In this document: piece after piece, positions 1 to 13,276 of the stretch
Layout: each line of letters starts with the position of its first letter
How positions within the stretch are numbered: the stretch's first letter is position 1
Source: Apostichopus japonicus
Lineage: Eukaryota > Echinodermata > Holothuroidea > Aspidochirotida > Stichopodidae
Direction of reading: 5' to 3'
DNA: 64,000 nt
NCBI RefSeq assembly: GCF_037975245.1
Contig: NC_092568.1
Coordinates: 9,635,501 to 9,699,500 of the forward strand
Position numbers and translations under genes: made by a program
The notes under the pieces: generated by a model
The model's input: only the letters and a program-made list of their open reading frames with translations
Database searches by the model: none
Told to the model about the DNA's origin: nothing

Positions 1-80
1 AGAATGTTTTTGTTAAGTCCAAGTATTTCATTCATTATGTGTATGAAGTCATTGGCCCACTCGAATAACTTTCTACACAG

Positions 81-377
81 GAAAAATCTGTGCCCAGCGG
101 CGAAACAGGCAATCCGCTTGATGTCAGATTCCAATTTGTACCAAAGAGAGTGAAAGACCACATTCCCAAATCCATCGTTCATAGTCAGTCGGATTGGAGC
201 CCAGTCGGAGGAATAAAAGACATCGAAGAGGAAATTTTGATTCTCTCCAAGAGGTTGAGTTCTCTAGAAGCAAAGCTATTGGAACAGAGGGATGCCTTCT
301 CATGTTCGTGTACGGAAATGTTGGCATCAATCGATGGAGTGGTGTCAATTCCTCCTATCTTGTGTAACCAGAGATAG
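81..377 (+). CDS. Last exon of an unrecognised gene (coiled-coil-like C-terminus)
   Basis: An open frame follows a plausible acceptor (ttctacacag ending at 80) and stops at TAG 375-377, giving 99 codons including the stop. The upstream frame closes at 66-68, so it looks like a 3'-terminal exon of a gene entering from the left edge. The first half is basic and polar (VPKRVKDHIPKSIVHSQSDW). The second half is a charged amphipathic stretch (EEEILILSKRLSSLEAKLLE) typical of a short coiled coil, followed by a hydrophobic tail with two cysteines (SCSC). I do not recognise the family. No AATAAA is seen within a few hundred bases downstream. It could also be a chance frame, but the acceptor, codon use and coiled-coil pattern argue for a real exon. 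Confidence 0.5.
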   Translation, partial: EKSVPSGETGNPLDVRFQFVPKRVKDHIPKSIVHSQSDWSPVGGIKDIEEEILILSKRLSSLEAKLLEQRDAFSCSCTEMLASIDGVVSIPPILCNQR

Positions 378-1616
378 CAGTTTATGGGTAATTTAATGAG
401 ATTGATTTATTGCCATGGAATGTTATCCCTTTCCTCCTGTTTGTGTGGATGAAGATAGTTAGTATGGTGTCATTACAAATGCAGGCTATTTGAGTTGGGG
501 CGTTCTTATCCTTGCGTATGTCCAAAGAATGTTTGCATCAATCAGAGGGGTGCGTGGTGACCGTTCCCACTGTTAAAAGTGCACCAGGATAACTCTTTGT
601 GACCTCCAGAAGGGCCCCTGTATTTAAACGGGCATCGAGTTACTGGCTTACTGTAGGTTGCAACCCTTATTGTTATTTTTAAGAAGAAACTAAAATCCTG
701 CAACTTTATAGTATGACATTGAAGCATTTTTTTAAGATCCAACCAAGCTAACAGCTATATTAAAGGAAGTTTTTAGTGGCAGTCTTTTGGGTATATGAAA
801 ACAAAACATAATTTTTTCATCTCAACAGTCCTAGTGCAGAAATTTTTTCATCCTACGTTTCAGGAGAAGTGAAATTTTTAACCTCGAGCCAATTTAATCT
901 AATATATTTTGAACAGTGAACGATGAGCGACTGTGACATCATCGCGGCACTTCATTTCAGGGGCTGCAGGGACGCTGTCATTAGCAAGCTACACTGAAGT
1001 GAGGAAAGTTTAAATTTCTGAAAATAAAATAGCTATTTAGATGGAAATTACCCGGTGAAGTTGCAAGTTAGCAATCTTTTGGAGAGTTAAAACGTTCCAG
1101 ATTTCCCTAATTAGTTCGTCTTCATAATATGTTGTTCAGATCATATTTTTTTAATCACAGCCGTACGCTAAGGCCATGCTTAGAGAGTGAGATCTTTTGT
1201 ATTCACAGCCATACGCAAGTCTGTACACATTCCTGTGTATTGTATCGAGGCCAAGCTTAGAATGAGATCTGACCGAGTCTGACCAACGTGCCGCACTGAC
1301 GTCACGTCTCAGCGTAAGTCAGTCTTTGATTCAAATTTTCTGGCAGGACGGGCCAACGTTTCAAGCATGCTATCACAGAAACAAAAAATTCATCACAGGG
1401 GAAGGCTTGGGGCGATACCAAGACAAAAAATGGTATGATCGGAAGGACTAAATCCCATTTTTTCCACAAATAAATTCCTTTTAAGGAGTGATCAAGACGG
1501 TCATCTCGAGAAGATTCACAACCTTCTCCGTCGAGACCTTGTCATTCGGATCTAAATTCAGAGCTAAAACGTGACGGGACAACTGGAAATAAAAAACTGG
1601 AAATAAAAAAAAAAGG
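378..1616. other. No gene seen; 3' flank and intergenic DNA
   Basis: No exon with both splice signals and no repeat that recurs elsewhere in the window. The first few hundred bases may be 3' UTR of the exon ending at 377. Confidence 0.4.
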
Positions 1617-1962
1617 CGGAGTGTATAGCCTAGTGGTTAACGCCGGCGTCTCCCAGTCATGAGATCCCCGTTTCGATTCCCCGCCGACAGCAATGTGTGT
1701 CGTCTGGCAAGGGTGTTGTTCAATAACAACTTCCCGACATGGACGTTAAATGGATGTGTGCCGAGAGATTGGCTTCGGTCAGCTTGCGAGTCTAAAAGCC
1801 TCCATGGCTTCTTTCGCGAGTTCCTGCTTGCAGGAAGATCACATATACATACATACATACATACATACATACATACATACATACATACATACATACACGC
1901 ATACATACATACATACATACATACATACATACATACATACATACATACATACATACATACAT
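1617..1962 (+). mobile_element. tRNA-derived SINE, copy 1, with CATA tail
   Basis: The head carries a Pol III A-box-like stretch (tagcctagtggttaacgcc) and B-box-like stretch (gtttcgattcc). The body ends in ttcgcgagttcctgcttgca followed by a tail of about 25 CATA units (about 1846-1962). A second, diverged copy lies at 2934-3186 in the opposite orientation with the same head-body-tail order, so this is a dispersed family. Apparent ORFs over the tail (repeating YIHT or MYVC) are translations of the microsatellite. Confidence 0.75.
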
Positions 1963-2278
1963 GTACCGCAAGCTATAAAACAAGCAGTTATTTCTCTCAT
2001 TTAATTTACGCCCCAGTATAGTAGAAGAACTGCAGCCGCTACACTCGTCAAACCATGTCTTTGATGAAAGGCTCTTCATAATTACACAGGTAAATTACAC
2101 TCGGTCATGGCGGACGGAGTATCTGGAAGGGAAGGGATGATATACCTCAGTCCCTCCTAAGTCCCCCACCCCCCACCCATTCAGTTTTGGACACATTTGT
2201 TAAGAAGTTGACTTAATATTTCACATAAAATTAAGTGGCATGTTTGGTAATTCACGGTGCTATCTGCACCTGACTATG

Positions 2279-2690
2279 CAAGGGCGTAGGAACCGGGGGG
2301 CTGGGGGGCACTAGCTCCCCAGTGAAAAATATGGGGGGGCGGAAGTATCATTCCGCCCCCCCCCCCCCCCGCTCCGCAAGTCAGAAAACCCCTTTTTCAT
2401 TTCCAAATGAGAAAAAAATCTCATTTGGAGCACCAAATTGCATTTTAGGCCAGGTGAAAATGCAAAATTCTTTACAAAATGGAGTGGGAGTTGAAGTGTG
2501 CTATATTGCACCAAATTGCATCTGAGGCCACCTGGAAATGCAAAAAAATTCCAAAGGGGAGGGGGACACCCCCTCCCCTCAGAAAATTTTGGGTGACATA
2601 AGCCTTTCTAAGTACCACCATTTTGCATGTAGGCATCACCAGGATTTCAAAAAAATTCAATTATACCCCTCCCCCAGGACTCTCAAGAGT
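2279..2690 (+). mobile_element. hAT-type MITE, family B, copy 1 (3' end lost)
   Basis: Starts CAAGGGCGTAGGAACCGGGG, then a G-run, a C-run and a long interior shared with the copies at 22024-22397 and 54577-54944 (for example catttccaaatgagaaaaaa). The right terminal repeat found in the other copies is missing here, so the 3' boundary is approximate and no target duplication can be paired. Confidence 0.75.
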
Positions 2691-2933
2691 TGAGAGCTAT
2701 GCATACATATCCTTGTTATGATATATTTATGCATATTTATTATATGTGTTGAATTGCATGCTTGGCTTGGAGGTCCTCCCTTAGCATTAGTAATATACAT
2801 ATGAGCAAAGTTGTCAGTGAAGCTGAAATCTCATTGGATATCAGAAGGATATCACAGTAAACTCCAGCAAGTGGATAATTAAAGAAAGTAATAACCGACA
2901 AACCGACATGGTTCTTCGCAATAAAGTCATTAT

Positions 2934-3186
2934 GTATGTATATGTATGTATGTATATTAGATCCTCCTGCAAGCAGGAACTCGCGAAGAAGCCGCATTGG
3001 CTTATCAAAGCCGCAAGCTGACCGAAGTCAGTCTCTTACATTCATATTTAACGTCCATGATTATGAATTGTTAATTGTCAACAACTCTGTAACTGGACGA
3101 CATACATTAATCTGGGAGTGACTCGAACTGGGGACCTTATGATTGAAAGGCACCGGCGTTAACCACTGAGCTAACACTCCATTAAA
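2934..3186 (-). mobile_element. tRNA-derived SINE, copy 2
   Basis: Read on the minus strand: a tRNA-like head starting ggagtgttagctcagtggtt (6-bp acceptor-like pairing of GGAGTG with CACTCC), a B-box-like agttcgagtc, then the body of copy 1 and a CATA-rich tail (about 2934-2955). The body contains CTGAC-TTCG-GTCAG, a UUCG-capped hairpin, and ttcctgcttgcagga, a second short hairpin also present in copy 1. Confidence 0.75.
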
Positions 3187-6100
3187 TCAGCTTTTTACAC
3201 TTTTTTACAAAAACAGAATTAATGTAATGAACCATATGTCTCAATCTTTTCTTAATAGTGTCTTTCACAAAACTTGTTTTTTTTCTATCCTTTTTGTAAT
3301 TTTTTTTTTTTTTTGTGGCTATTTTAAGACGAACATTCCAACTTTCTCTGTTTCCTGCACATAAAATCAATATCAAAGAACTCTGAAAAAATAGGCATTG
3401 TGATTATTTCTGTCTCAAAGTCTTCAGAAGTACATTTAATTTTAACATCTCACTTGTGCCATTCAGATCCATTGCCCACTCCCACACCGTACAAACAGAG
3501 ACGAGGAAGAGCTTTTGCTTTGGCAGTGAAAATTGTGAAAATATATTCACAGTGTATAAACAATGTCATGTAGAGCTCTCATTCATTAATGACAATTATT
3601 AATGGAATGGTTTCAAAAGTGGCAGAGCTGATTTGCTAGAGCTAAAATTGATTAAAAGACAATGACCTTTTATTCATACATCTATGTGACTATATTCCAC
3701 ATCGGAAGACTATTCTCTCTGGATGCTGAAACATCTTGGAATAACAACTCTATTATGTAAAATCCTTCCCAGTAAATGACACGGTTCATACCCACAATGG
3801 AGTGCTACAAATAATGAGCTGTCTATCTCAGACCTTTTCTGGTTCTCACTTAATTCTTGGACAAATTCACCTTACTTGCTCCACATTAGTCGATAGTTAT
3901 GTAGAATTGTGAGCAAAATTGTATGGCAAGGAATCACAAAGCCGAGTGGCTTCCTGGTTATATATGGTATCATCCGCCTCGTGACGTCATCAATGAAGTA
4001 TCGGTAGCCCCCCCCCACGCTTCTCAAGCCAGCATAATTATCGATAACGGACCCATATAAATTGTACATAGGAACTGTATTGTCTATGTAACGAGCCCCT
4101 GATAACACATATGTGTACCGTATATTCTCAAATCGTTGTAACGCGCATTTTGTGGACAGATGAAACGATTGCGCAGCAGTGTATATATTTACAAAGGTAC
4201 ACAACACGCTCTAAACGGAACAAAGTTGATCCTATATGGACGGCGGCCATGTTTCTTTGCACTTTCATTCCGTATTTTGGTACAATATGTTCCAATGGCA
4301 GTCTTCATCAATCATTCATTATGCTTCCATGTGTGTTGATAATCAATAACGTGTGCATTACAGCTGGCCTTTATTTGCCACTGTAGATAACTGTGTCGGC
4401 TTGTGATATACTTAGGGCAGCCTGACAGAATTCAAGGAAGGCTACTCACAGTGCGCACACGTAAGATGCGCAGGAATAATTCTTATTATTATCCACCCAA
4501 ATGCAGTGTGGGGGTCGGGTGGGGTAATCCCCACCAGGGAAAATACCCCACCAGGGAAGATGCCCTGATGATTTAAGAAATATATTTCTTCATGAGATGA
4601 TTATGATTGCGTTTATTCTTGCCTTGAACAACTGTTCTCTGTTTCCACCGACCAGCCGTGCAGGGGGATCAAAACAGAGGATATGCTCTACTTTCCGGAG
4701 GGCTGTCTCCTCTCCCACTTCCTCGTGAGCTCCCTGGAGCGTTTTCTATCAAAACAGGCAGTTTGCCACCATGTCAGGGGCTCAAAACAGGTGTTAGGCA
4801 CATGTTCTTACCGGACGGGGTCTCCCCTCTCTGAACTCCCCTGCAGGGCGCTTTCAAATGCTATAGCTTACAGAAAACAAAATCATTCAAGAGGTTGGAT
4901 GGATATATGATGGTAGTGTGTACTGGACATATTACCGGATAATGAGGACCCTGAAATATTAAGTATTATAATGAAAATAAATTCTATTAGGAGCCTTCAT
5001 GGTATATTTCGTTGCATCATTTATCAACTTAAAAGTGCTGTCAGTTTGAAGTGAACATTTTCGAAAGATGAAATAAAAAACATCGTATACTGAAGTTTTA
5101 ATTTGAAAGCAGAACGTGAGGCTAAGAGCTTTATGAGTTGCTAATTCTGTAGGGTAATGTGTTGAGTTACATTTTGGACAACAACCTTTTAGTTGGGACA
5201 TTGGGAGGCATTTCGCCACTATCGTTATACTCGCATGCTGAGTGTGCAGTAACATGACCAGTTCAATTCAGTCCTATATAACAGTCTGTCGAGGATGAGC
5301 CTACGCCAGGGGTAAAAGGGTCAGAGAATAAGGGTTGGGGCTCAGAGTGGCGGATGGGTCGCACCATTTTAATAGCTAGTTATTAACCGTATATAGTTCA
5401 GTATAAAGGCAATAGAATGTTTTGTCAACCAATCTTTATTTTATTATCTCTTCACTATACATATAATGAGTCTGATTCCGTCGTTGTAATTAACTTTTAT
5501 GTTATTGACGTTAATACAGTGATTTATTTGATTTCCCTTTCTTTGACGCCCAGCTGCCTGCAGTGATAACGACGTTATCATCTCTGTTGCTTGTTATATA
5601 TCTTGGGTCGAACAACCTTTAAAGGGGCTAAGCAATGAATCCCAGCCAAGCAATTAATGTTAGACGCCCTCTATTCGGCATCACCAACAAACTCTTCGTT
5701 TTCAAGTGCACCTGACGTTATCAACGATGACGTTTTTTTTTTAAATATCACTAATCATCAAATCATTTAAAGATTCTGAAAATTCCACTCACCCCTCCCC
5801 CCCCCCCCCTTTTTGCCGTTTTTCCCCTTTTCATTTCTTTCTTCTATCAGAGGTTCACAAGCTGTTATAACGTCAGGGATGCACTGAGAGTCTGTCCAGG
5901 CGTCGTTTTTCGAAGCAAGAATATTTAGGTGAATTTCTCGTACCATTTAATAACCTGATCGCAGTACAGCTGATATTTCTTTCACTTGCTAGACAACACT
6001 GGGGCTCCTGTTTCCGTTCTTCAGGGTTGACGCTGCTATGGAACGCTTAAACGGACAATGTTCAATAACTTTGTGTCACATAATGAGGGGGAAAAAATAC

Positions 6101-7240
6101 AAGTCATTATGTAAGGGTTCCTTTTACGCAGCATAATGACCACGGCTTGAATTTATATTGGGCAGTAGCTGTCAGCTGTGACAGAGAGGTCGCCATTTCG
6201 GACAAAAATCATATTGTCTTTATTATATGCAGTTGTTACTGCCGCATAATGACTGGACGTTCTGAGTTACGTAATACTGGTATTTACACTTGCTAAAATG
6301 AGCTTGACAAGCTGGTTAGGATGGTGAACTGTATAGCCGTCATCAGTGTAAATGAGTTTGCACGGTGAGTGTTTTGTATGTACCTATAACCTTAAATGGG
6401 GCGCACAACGGGGGACGAGGGGTGGGGCATTACCCTCCACCTCCATCGTTGCATGGTCGGAGATATCTGATATATGATCCCGGAGCACAAGGGGCACTGA
6501 GGCGTGGATCCACGGCTTGGAATGCTCACTGTCGTTCATGAACCTTAAACAACAAAACTTCAAAAGTAGTTATTGACACAACATTGCATTTAGACTTAAT
6601 GATATATGTAAGTTTTAGTTTAAGTATGCCTTAGAATGCACCACTAAACCCCAAGACCCCAGGCACTGGGTGTCGGCTACACCAACCCCAAGGCCACACG
6701 CCTCTTTTATTAAATCCTGGATCCATCTCTGGCCCAATTGCCCAAAGATTTATGCGCTAAATCAGTCCTTCCCACCTTTGAAATCATGTGCACATTGCTG
6801 GTGTACTCGGGGCTTCGGGAAAGTTAGCAAAAGCTAGTGGAAGGGCTAGTAGACCCGCTAATTCCTACCGGGGCTCATATCAAAATGAGCTATTCTCGCA
6901 TTTATAAACTTGTATATATAATTATTTCAATTTTGGTTTCAACACTAAAAACCTGCATACAAATATTCAATAAAAAAAAACGTGTAGGTCACGTACACCA
7001 AAATTATTTGAATTGACTAACAATGTTTTTGTTTTTGTTTGTTATCCATTGCAAGTTCATCGGGCAATAGAAAAACATTTTGCCAACTGACATGTCCTAC
7101 CTATCATGGTATGCCCGTCGATCTTTGGGCTATTAAGCACTTGTAAGTTTCCATTACATGACTGTTCACAAATTGCAGCAGAACGGCGGTATTGGTTTAC
7201 CATGTTTTCCTTTCAGTGAGGCTTTCACCTAGCCTTAGTA
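3187..7240. other. No gene seen
   Basis: About 4 kb with only short frames and homopolymer runs (T-run near 3300, C-runs near 4010 and 5795). No exon could be supported on either strand and no repeat shared with the rest of the window was noticed. Confidence 0.4.
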
Positions 7241-8031
7241 CAAGGGCGGCGGAAGCACTTTTCATCCGGGGGGGGGGGGGGCACCAACGTCGAAGGGCAC
7301 TTTGCAGAAAGTCGATTGGACTGATGCAGCCTGATATTTAGTATACCCTTTATATCTCTTATTGTATTATCTTATTTGCGTATACACATCACTCCATCAA
7401 TGCCACCCCCCCCCCCCCCCCTCAAGGAAACAATGCATACTAGCACTGCAATATCTATTGTGCAAATTGGGAAACAAGGAAAAAGACAAAATGAGGTGAA
7501 ATCATTATAAAGTCCAATTCCCTGCACACGCGATCGATACATGCATGAAAGCAAATGAAATATGTCAAAATACTGAAAGAAAAATAATTTTCTATGTGTT
7601 TTTCAATGGTTAAACTGATATTATTATGATATCATTATTATAGTAAAGACTTTCCCAATAATTCTAACCAATTTGGAAGGGTTATAACACAGCAAATGAT
7701 TGTATGTTATTGGCATGCGATGTAATAACCAACGCATGCCTATATGATATGCACATTAACATGTTGAACGCGCGCATAGCGCGCGAAAAAATTTTGGTAA
7801 TATTTTTCGGGCAAGTCGTTACAGCTCCCCAAATCAAATTGGGCTCCTACGCCTGTGGTAGTAAACATTTGAAACTTCCCGAAATATTTCTTTCGACGTG
7901 GGTTTTCGCTTTGTAAACTCTTTTTTTATGAACAAATTTTTATGTAGAAAAAGGGCACATTTTTAACCGGAGGAAAAGTGGGGGGGCACGTGCCCCCTGT
8001 GCCCCCTCGGTTCCTGGACTCCTTTTAGGCG
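7241..8031 (+). mobile_element. hAT-type MITE, family E, copy 1, with nested family C fragment
   Basis: Starts CAAGGGCGGCGGAAGCAC and a G-run, and shares long blocks with the complete copy at 26097-26747 (gtcgattggactgatgcagc; cacatttttaaccggaggaa). The right end is degraded (ggttcctgg instead of ggttccgccgcccttg), so no target duplication is evident and the end is approximate. The middle (about 7571-7857) matches the right half of family C (see 34570-35695), including the end ggctcctacgcctgtg, and looks like a nested fragment. Confidence 0.7.
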
Positions 8032-8438
8032 GAGTGGTCTCCCAATTTGGCCAAGGAATTGATAAACTCCTGTTACAACGATTATATTCGCAATGTGAAA
8101 CATTCTCGAGAAACAACAAGACGAAGACACACAGATAAAGTTTTGCTCCCTTCACCTTTATTTTCTATGTTTTCAGTTTCATTGAGCCTTACACCCAACG
8201 AAATATTGAAAATTGATAAAATAAAATAATAATTGGCTTATTGGATTTCCGTTGCCGTTTATTGTCGTCTTGTAGTTGTACCCCTCATCACCTCATCCTT
8301 AAAAATATTTGAAATCGGAATTGCTATACATAATGACCCCCTCTGACGAATCTATCTACGAAAAACTGGAAGACACGTCCTAGAGATTAATCCATCGCTA
8401 CGTCACCTGCAAGAAAATAGATAGATAGTTAGCCAGTT

Positions 8439-9112
<674 letters not shown>

Positions 9113-9115
9113 TAG

Positions 9116-11481
9116 ACACGCCCTACATGACATATATACATAGACCTGATATATATTCCTGATGTATACATACTTATAAGTATATGAAGGACTCACCTAG
9201 CAGACACACCGGGAGTTTACCTCCGACGGGTCATGTCAGGTTCTGTCATGTGGTTTATCCGTTTGTTCACTAGGTTCACTACTTGATTCACTACTTGGTT
9301 CGCTCCTCTTCCCCACGACGCCGTCATCCTAAATGTGAGGGGGTTGTGTGTGTGTGGGGGGGGGGGATGAGCAAACGCTGTTTAGTAAACTTATTCTTTT
9401 AATGCCAACTAACACATTAATAATGAGAGAACATTTCTTCACTAACATGGGCAGGATTGACGAGAGTGGATCAAAGGGGAGGGGGGGGGGGGGGTTGTAC
9501 AGACCTGGGCATATATATCACTTAGGGGGATCGGGAACTGATGGGATGAAGAATAGCGTGTTCTTATTTTCATAATATACATGACTTAAAAAAGACGATG
9601 AACACTTCAAGAAAGTGGCCCGATGACATAATTAATGATGTCCCTGCTTATATAGCGAAAAGACGAATTTACAGCCCTCCCCCCCCCCTCCCATCCCCTT
9701 CCCTTACAGAAATTATATTGAAACCTTCCATATAATTGAACTTTACATTCATCAAGTGGTAATTTTATATAAATCTATAGAATATCTATAAATGATCACC
9801 CCCCCCAACCCCTCAACCCCCAAAAGGGTAGAAATAAGTAGAAAATTATTAGTACTCAAGCGATTATGAATTATTATAAATTAGTTACTACTATATCCAG
9901 GAGTATGCAGCGCCGTTTATTACCGTAAGCCTTTAAAGAGATATTCCGCGGTGGCTTGAAGTTAATTGTTCAACAAGAAGGGGGTGGCCCTGTGGTCGTT
10001 TGAATCTTACCCCTCGTGAAGAGGGACTGGCTTTATCGCAAGAAAAAAAAATGCTTAGATGCGAAATGGCGCATACTGGGGCATATTTAAGCTATAAAAT
10101 AATTCAATAATTTGGCCACGCAAGGTTGTGCGTGTACACCCCACCCGTATCGCAAATTTAATTCTTCCCCGGCTGAAAGTAAAAAATATAAAAGAATAAA
10201 CGATTTTCCTCCAGACAATGATAGGTAGTGGCAATCTCCTGCCCTGCCCCTCTACCCCCACCCCACGCCGATTGTAGCACGCCACTGTGCAAAATTATTT
10301 ATTGCTGTTACGACAAGGAATTATTCAAATTTTCGACTATTTCATCTAAAATTCCACGATATTCTGAACGTTACGACTTTGGGTGTCAAATTTTTGATTT
10401 CTTATCCCCCAAAGTTCAACTACTTTATCTAAACATAACAAATGCATGTTTTCCGTTGCATTTTCCTCAAAATTTGTACTTCTATCTAGCTATTTCGAAT
10501 GATATAGATTTTGTATGTTGTGTTGCGAAATATGGAAATCGTTATCTCGAAATTTATCTATTTAAAATCAGAAAAAAATCTATTTTCTTTTTAATTTCCG
10601 CTTTTTATTGAAATTGAGATTTTTTATGACAATATTTCCACATAAATTGTACAATTTTACAGTGGTTTTGTATTTTCACTTCAAAATTCGAAGGATTATG
10701 AGGTACATATAGAACGCAAATTTGATCATTTGAATGCCTGGTACTCATGATGAGTTGGAACATTCTTCTCTCACCCAACTTTTTTCAAAGTGTGTTGGGA
10801 GGAGAGGGGAGGTGCTGGCCCTGTTCCTACACCTATCTTGTTATTAAATCTCTTTCCGGCAATTATTTAAGAAAACACAATTTAGCTCGCAAGTAGAGAC
10901 TTTGCGTTCTGCTACCTTTTTTTTTGCGTCCGTAGTAAAACTTATAGGTTGAAGGTTTACAGCCCTGTATCAATAAGACTAGGCCTATACGACTTTACAA
11001 CGGCTAGCCCCTTTATGTAGGCTTGTCACGCGCACATTATAACCTGTACAAACCCAAGACTGCATCATTCATTCTCTCATACGGGTGCGCTGCATCTGGG
11101 GGAAATTCCCTTTGTGTGCAGTCACAGACCGGCGCTTGCAACTCGGTAGTTACAAATTACCTCACAAGGCCTCTATTTATACACATGTATGTGTGAAGAC
11201 TGAAGAGATGCCATGGAGATTTAGTGCCTCGCCCAGGGACATGACATCAAGTTTAAGTCCATTGCTTTTACATTTGACATACCACGCTCAACGACTCGTC
11301 ACAACTTAACCTTCATTTGGTGAAAGTATATATAGATACAGCTGATTGACAATGTTTGCCTAATTTTGCAGTCTTCTTGTTATTATTGTTCGCTAAAATT
11401 TGGTGACCAGACATGAAAAGCCGCCGCTTTAAAAAATAAGGGGGGGGGGGTAAAAGTAACAGTAAAAAACAAACAACTTAC
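9116..11481. other. No gene seen; isolated transposon ends
   Basis: G- and C-runs near 9355, 9480, 9680 and 9800. A solitary hAT-like right end (agcacgccactg, ending about 10281) with no recognisable partner, and another MITE-like end near 10830 (gttcctacacctat). Exons downstream of the signal-peptide exon at 11482-11592 should lie here or further left on the minus strand, but I could not identify them. Confidence 0.35.
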
Positions 11482-11592
11482 TACTTTAACTTCTTGAAAC
11501 TCGGCTTCGAACTGCCCCGCTTCGACTTCGATCACCAAATTCGCACTGATAGCCAGAAGCGCCACGAGCGTCACGATCAGGTACTTGTTCAT
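11482..11592 (-). CDS. First coding exon of a small secreted protein (signal peptide)
   Basis: On the minus strand ATG at 11592-11590 opens 37 codons: a short basic start (MNK), a hydrophobic core (YLIVTLVALLAISANLVI), then EVEA, a good signal-peptidase site, and an acidic mature start (GQFEAEFQEVKV). The exon ends at a consensus donor, GTAAGT, at 11481. An in-frame upstream ATG exists (11625), but the inner start gives the classic signal peptide. A TATA box sits 61-68 nt upstream of this ATG (11653-11660). Later exons were not found, so the mature product is unknown. It could be a secreted peptide or the leader of a larger extracellular protein. Confidence 0.65.
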
Positions 11593-11652
11593 TTTGTTGA
11601 ATTGTCTGAAACTATTCTTCTGCAAATGGGATATAGGCTATCGCTCTGTGGT

Positions 11653-11660
11653 CTTATATA
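11653..11660 (-). promoter_or_regulatory. TATA box of the signal-peptide gene
   Basis: Minus strand reads gctgTATATAAGaccac. This is a full TATA consensus placed so that transcription would start about 30 nt downstream, leaving a short 5' UTR before the ATG at 11592. Confidence 0.6.
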
Positions 11661-11739
11661 CAGCTTTACTGAGCCTGAACGACGGCGTGAGTGAATACCG
11701 GGGTACTTGTTTCGAAATGTCAGTGGGTGCACGTGCATC

Positions 11740-11771
11740 ATCATCATCATCATCGTCGTCATCATCATCAT
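11740..11771. repeat. ATC/GTC trinucleotide microsatellite
   Basis: A short run of (ATC)n interrupted by GTC, giving polyserine or polymethionine in conceptual translations. Confidence 0.9.
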
Positions 11772-12823
11772 TGTTTGCAGGACAAACTTTTATTATATTA
11801 GTCGGGTATACCTACCAACAAAAGTCGCATGTTTCATCCTACAAGATAGTAAATGAATGTCCCGCAATGAAGCGAACTTTTGATTTATATACAATATATA
11901 TAAGTATACACTGGGTCTGTAACCACCCCCCCCCCCCTCCACAATTGAATTTCCTTTTTGCAACACATACTAAAAAAAAAAAGCCCGAGGAATTAAGTGT
12001 CCCCCTATGGAGGATAGATGAACTTGTGAGGTCTCAATTATGCGCGAAATCAGCGTTACCGAAAGCTTAATAACTCCCCTCCCGATTCTCTCCCCACTTC
12101 TTCCCCTCCCCATGGCTCAATTTGCAATAATTCACCTAAACTTATAGTTTGACTTTTAATTTACATCGTTCTAGCAATGCCGGCATACTAAACTTCTTCA
12201 GGAACATGGAAATTTATGACTTAGATCTTTATAAGTATAGTTTATGTTGACTGTGTATTGATTCATATATATATATACCAGTAATCTTTCTTTCTTTCTT
12301 CAAGTAAGGCATAATTGTTCATTGTTCAAAAGGAATGTTTTCTAATTTTCTTTTCCTGATTAGGCATAAATAGTCATGTTTGATTATTACACTGTTCTCC
12401 ATAAATGTCTAGAATTTGTATATATCTATGAAATTCTTATGGAAAGAACACAGTTCCAAAAAAATATGTCTTATTATTCGCGCAAGAACTGATAAAGAAG
12501 GTTATTACACTCCGTCTCCGTCTGAATTATGTGCCCCGGGTTCTTTTTGCTTGGAAAAGCGTTTGATTGGTCCGTTTGCGTCGAAATGAAGCTGCAGTAA
12601 GTCACCTGTGTGGACATATTGCAGGCGTATATAGGCCTAATTAATATTTTTTAAATCGAAACTAATGAAAAATGTCGTTTCAACAATTGTATTGCTTCCG
12701 GGGCTTTAAATTGTATTAATATAACAGTGATTTATTGTAATAGAAAACGAGATATCACGCCAAGAAATATATAAACATGTATGAAATCGAATATATAAGT
12801 ACAACCAAATATATTTGGTCAGG

Positions 12824-12893
12824 GTGTTTTCCTATATTTACCTGTTGATAATAAAGTTGTGTTTTCCTATATTTACCTGTTGATAATAAAGTT
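12824..12893 (+). repeat. Perfect tandem duplication, 2 x 35 bp
   Basis: The unit beginning gtgttttcctatatttacct occurs twice head to tail (12824-12858 and 12859-12893) with no mismatch, so the duplication is recent. Confidence 0.95.
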
Positions 12894-13045
12894 GTCATCT
12901 CAACTGTACAGCCAACGCAGTCTAAGCAGCAACTAAAACAATCGTTGTTTTCTTTCTATGTTGCTTTCTTCCACTTTTAAATTGAGACTAAAATAATCAC
13001 TTTAATTGTTTGTAGTTTTTGTGTTTTTTCGTTTTAATTTCTTAG

Positions 13046-13276
13046 TTAAATACGTTCAGTGTCACATGCAAAATACAAGAGATTCTTCAGACCAACTTGA
13101 ATAAGAGTAAACAACACCGGCAAAGAAATGAGAGACGCCACAAGAAGAGAAATGGTTAAGAATAAAACCCTTGTGTAGATTTCCATATTCGAATTTCTAG
13201 TGCCGAACGTCGGCCCTTCCTCCGGGAGGGTGACCGTCGGGGCGAGACTTTGAAAAGCAAGCGATATATTTTGCAT
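13046..13276 (-). CDS. Possible small ORF or exon with one membrane segment
   Basis: A 76-codon minus-strand frame with an N-terminal Asn-Ile-Ser glycosylation sequon, then a strongly hydrophobic stretch (RVLFLTISLLVASLISLPVL) and a short tail to the stop. It lies outside the recognised repeats. The pattern resembles a type III or first-GPCR-helix exon, but there is no convincing splice site and no family match, so it may be a chance frame. Confidence 0.2.
   Translation of the reverse strand: MQNISLAFQSLAPTVTLPEEGPTFGTRNSNMEIYTRVLFLTISLLVASLISLPVLFTLIQVGLKNLLYFACDTERI

Noticed and set aside
1637..2079. Frames rich in YIHT, MYVC and MYVCMYVC on both strands
   Set aside because: Translation of the CATA tail of the SINE.
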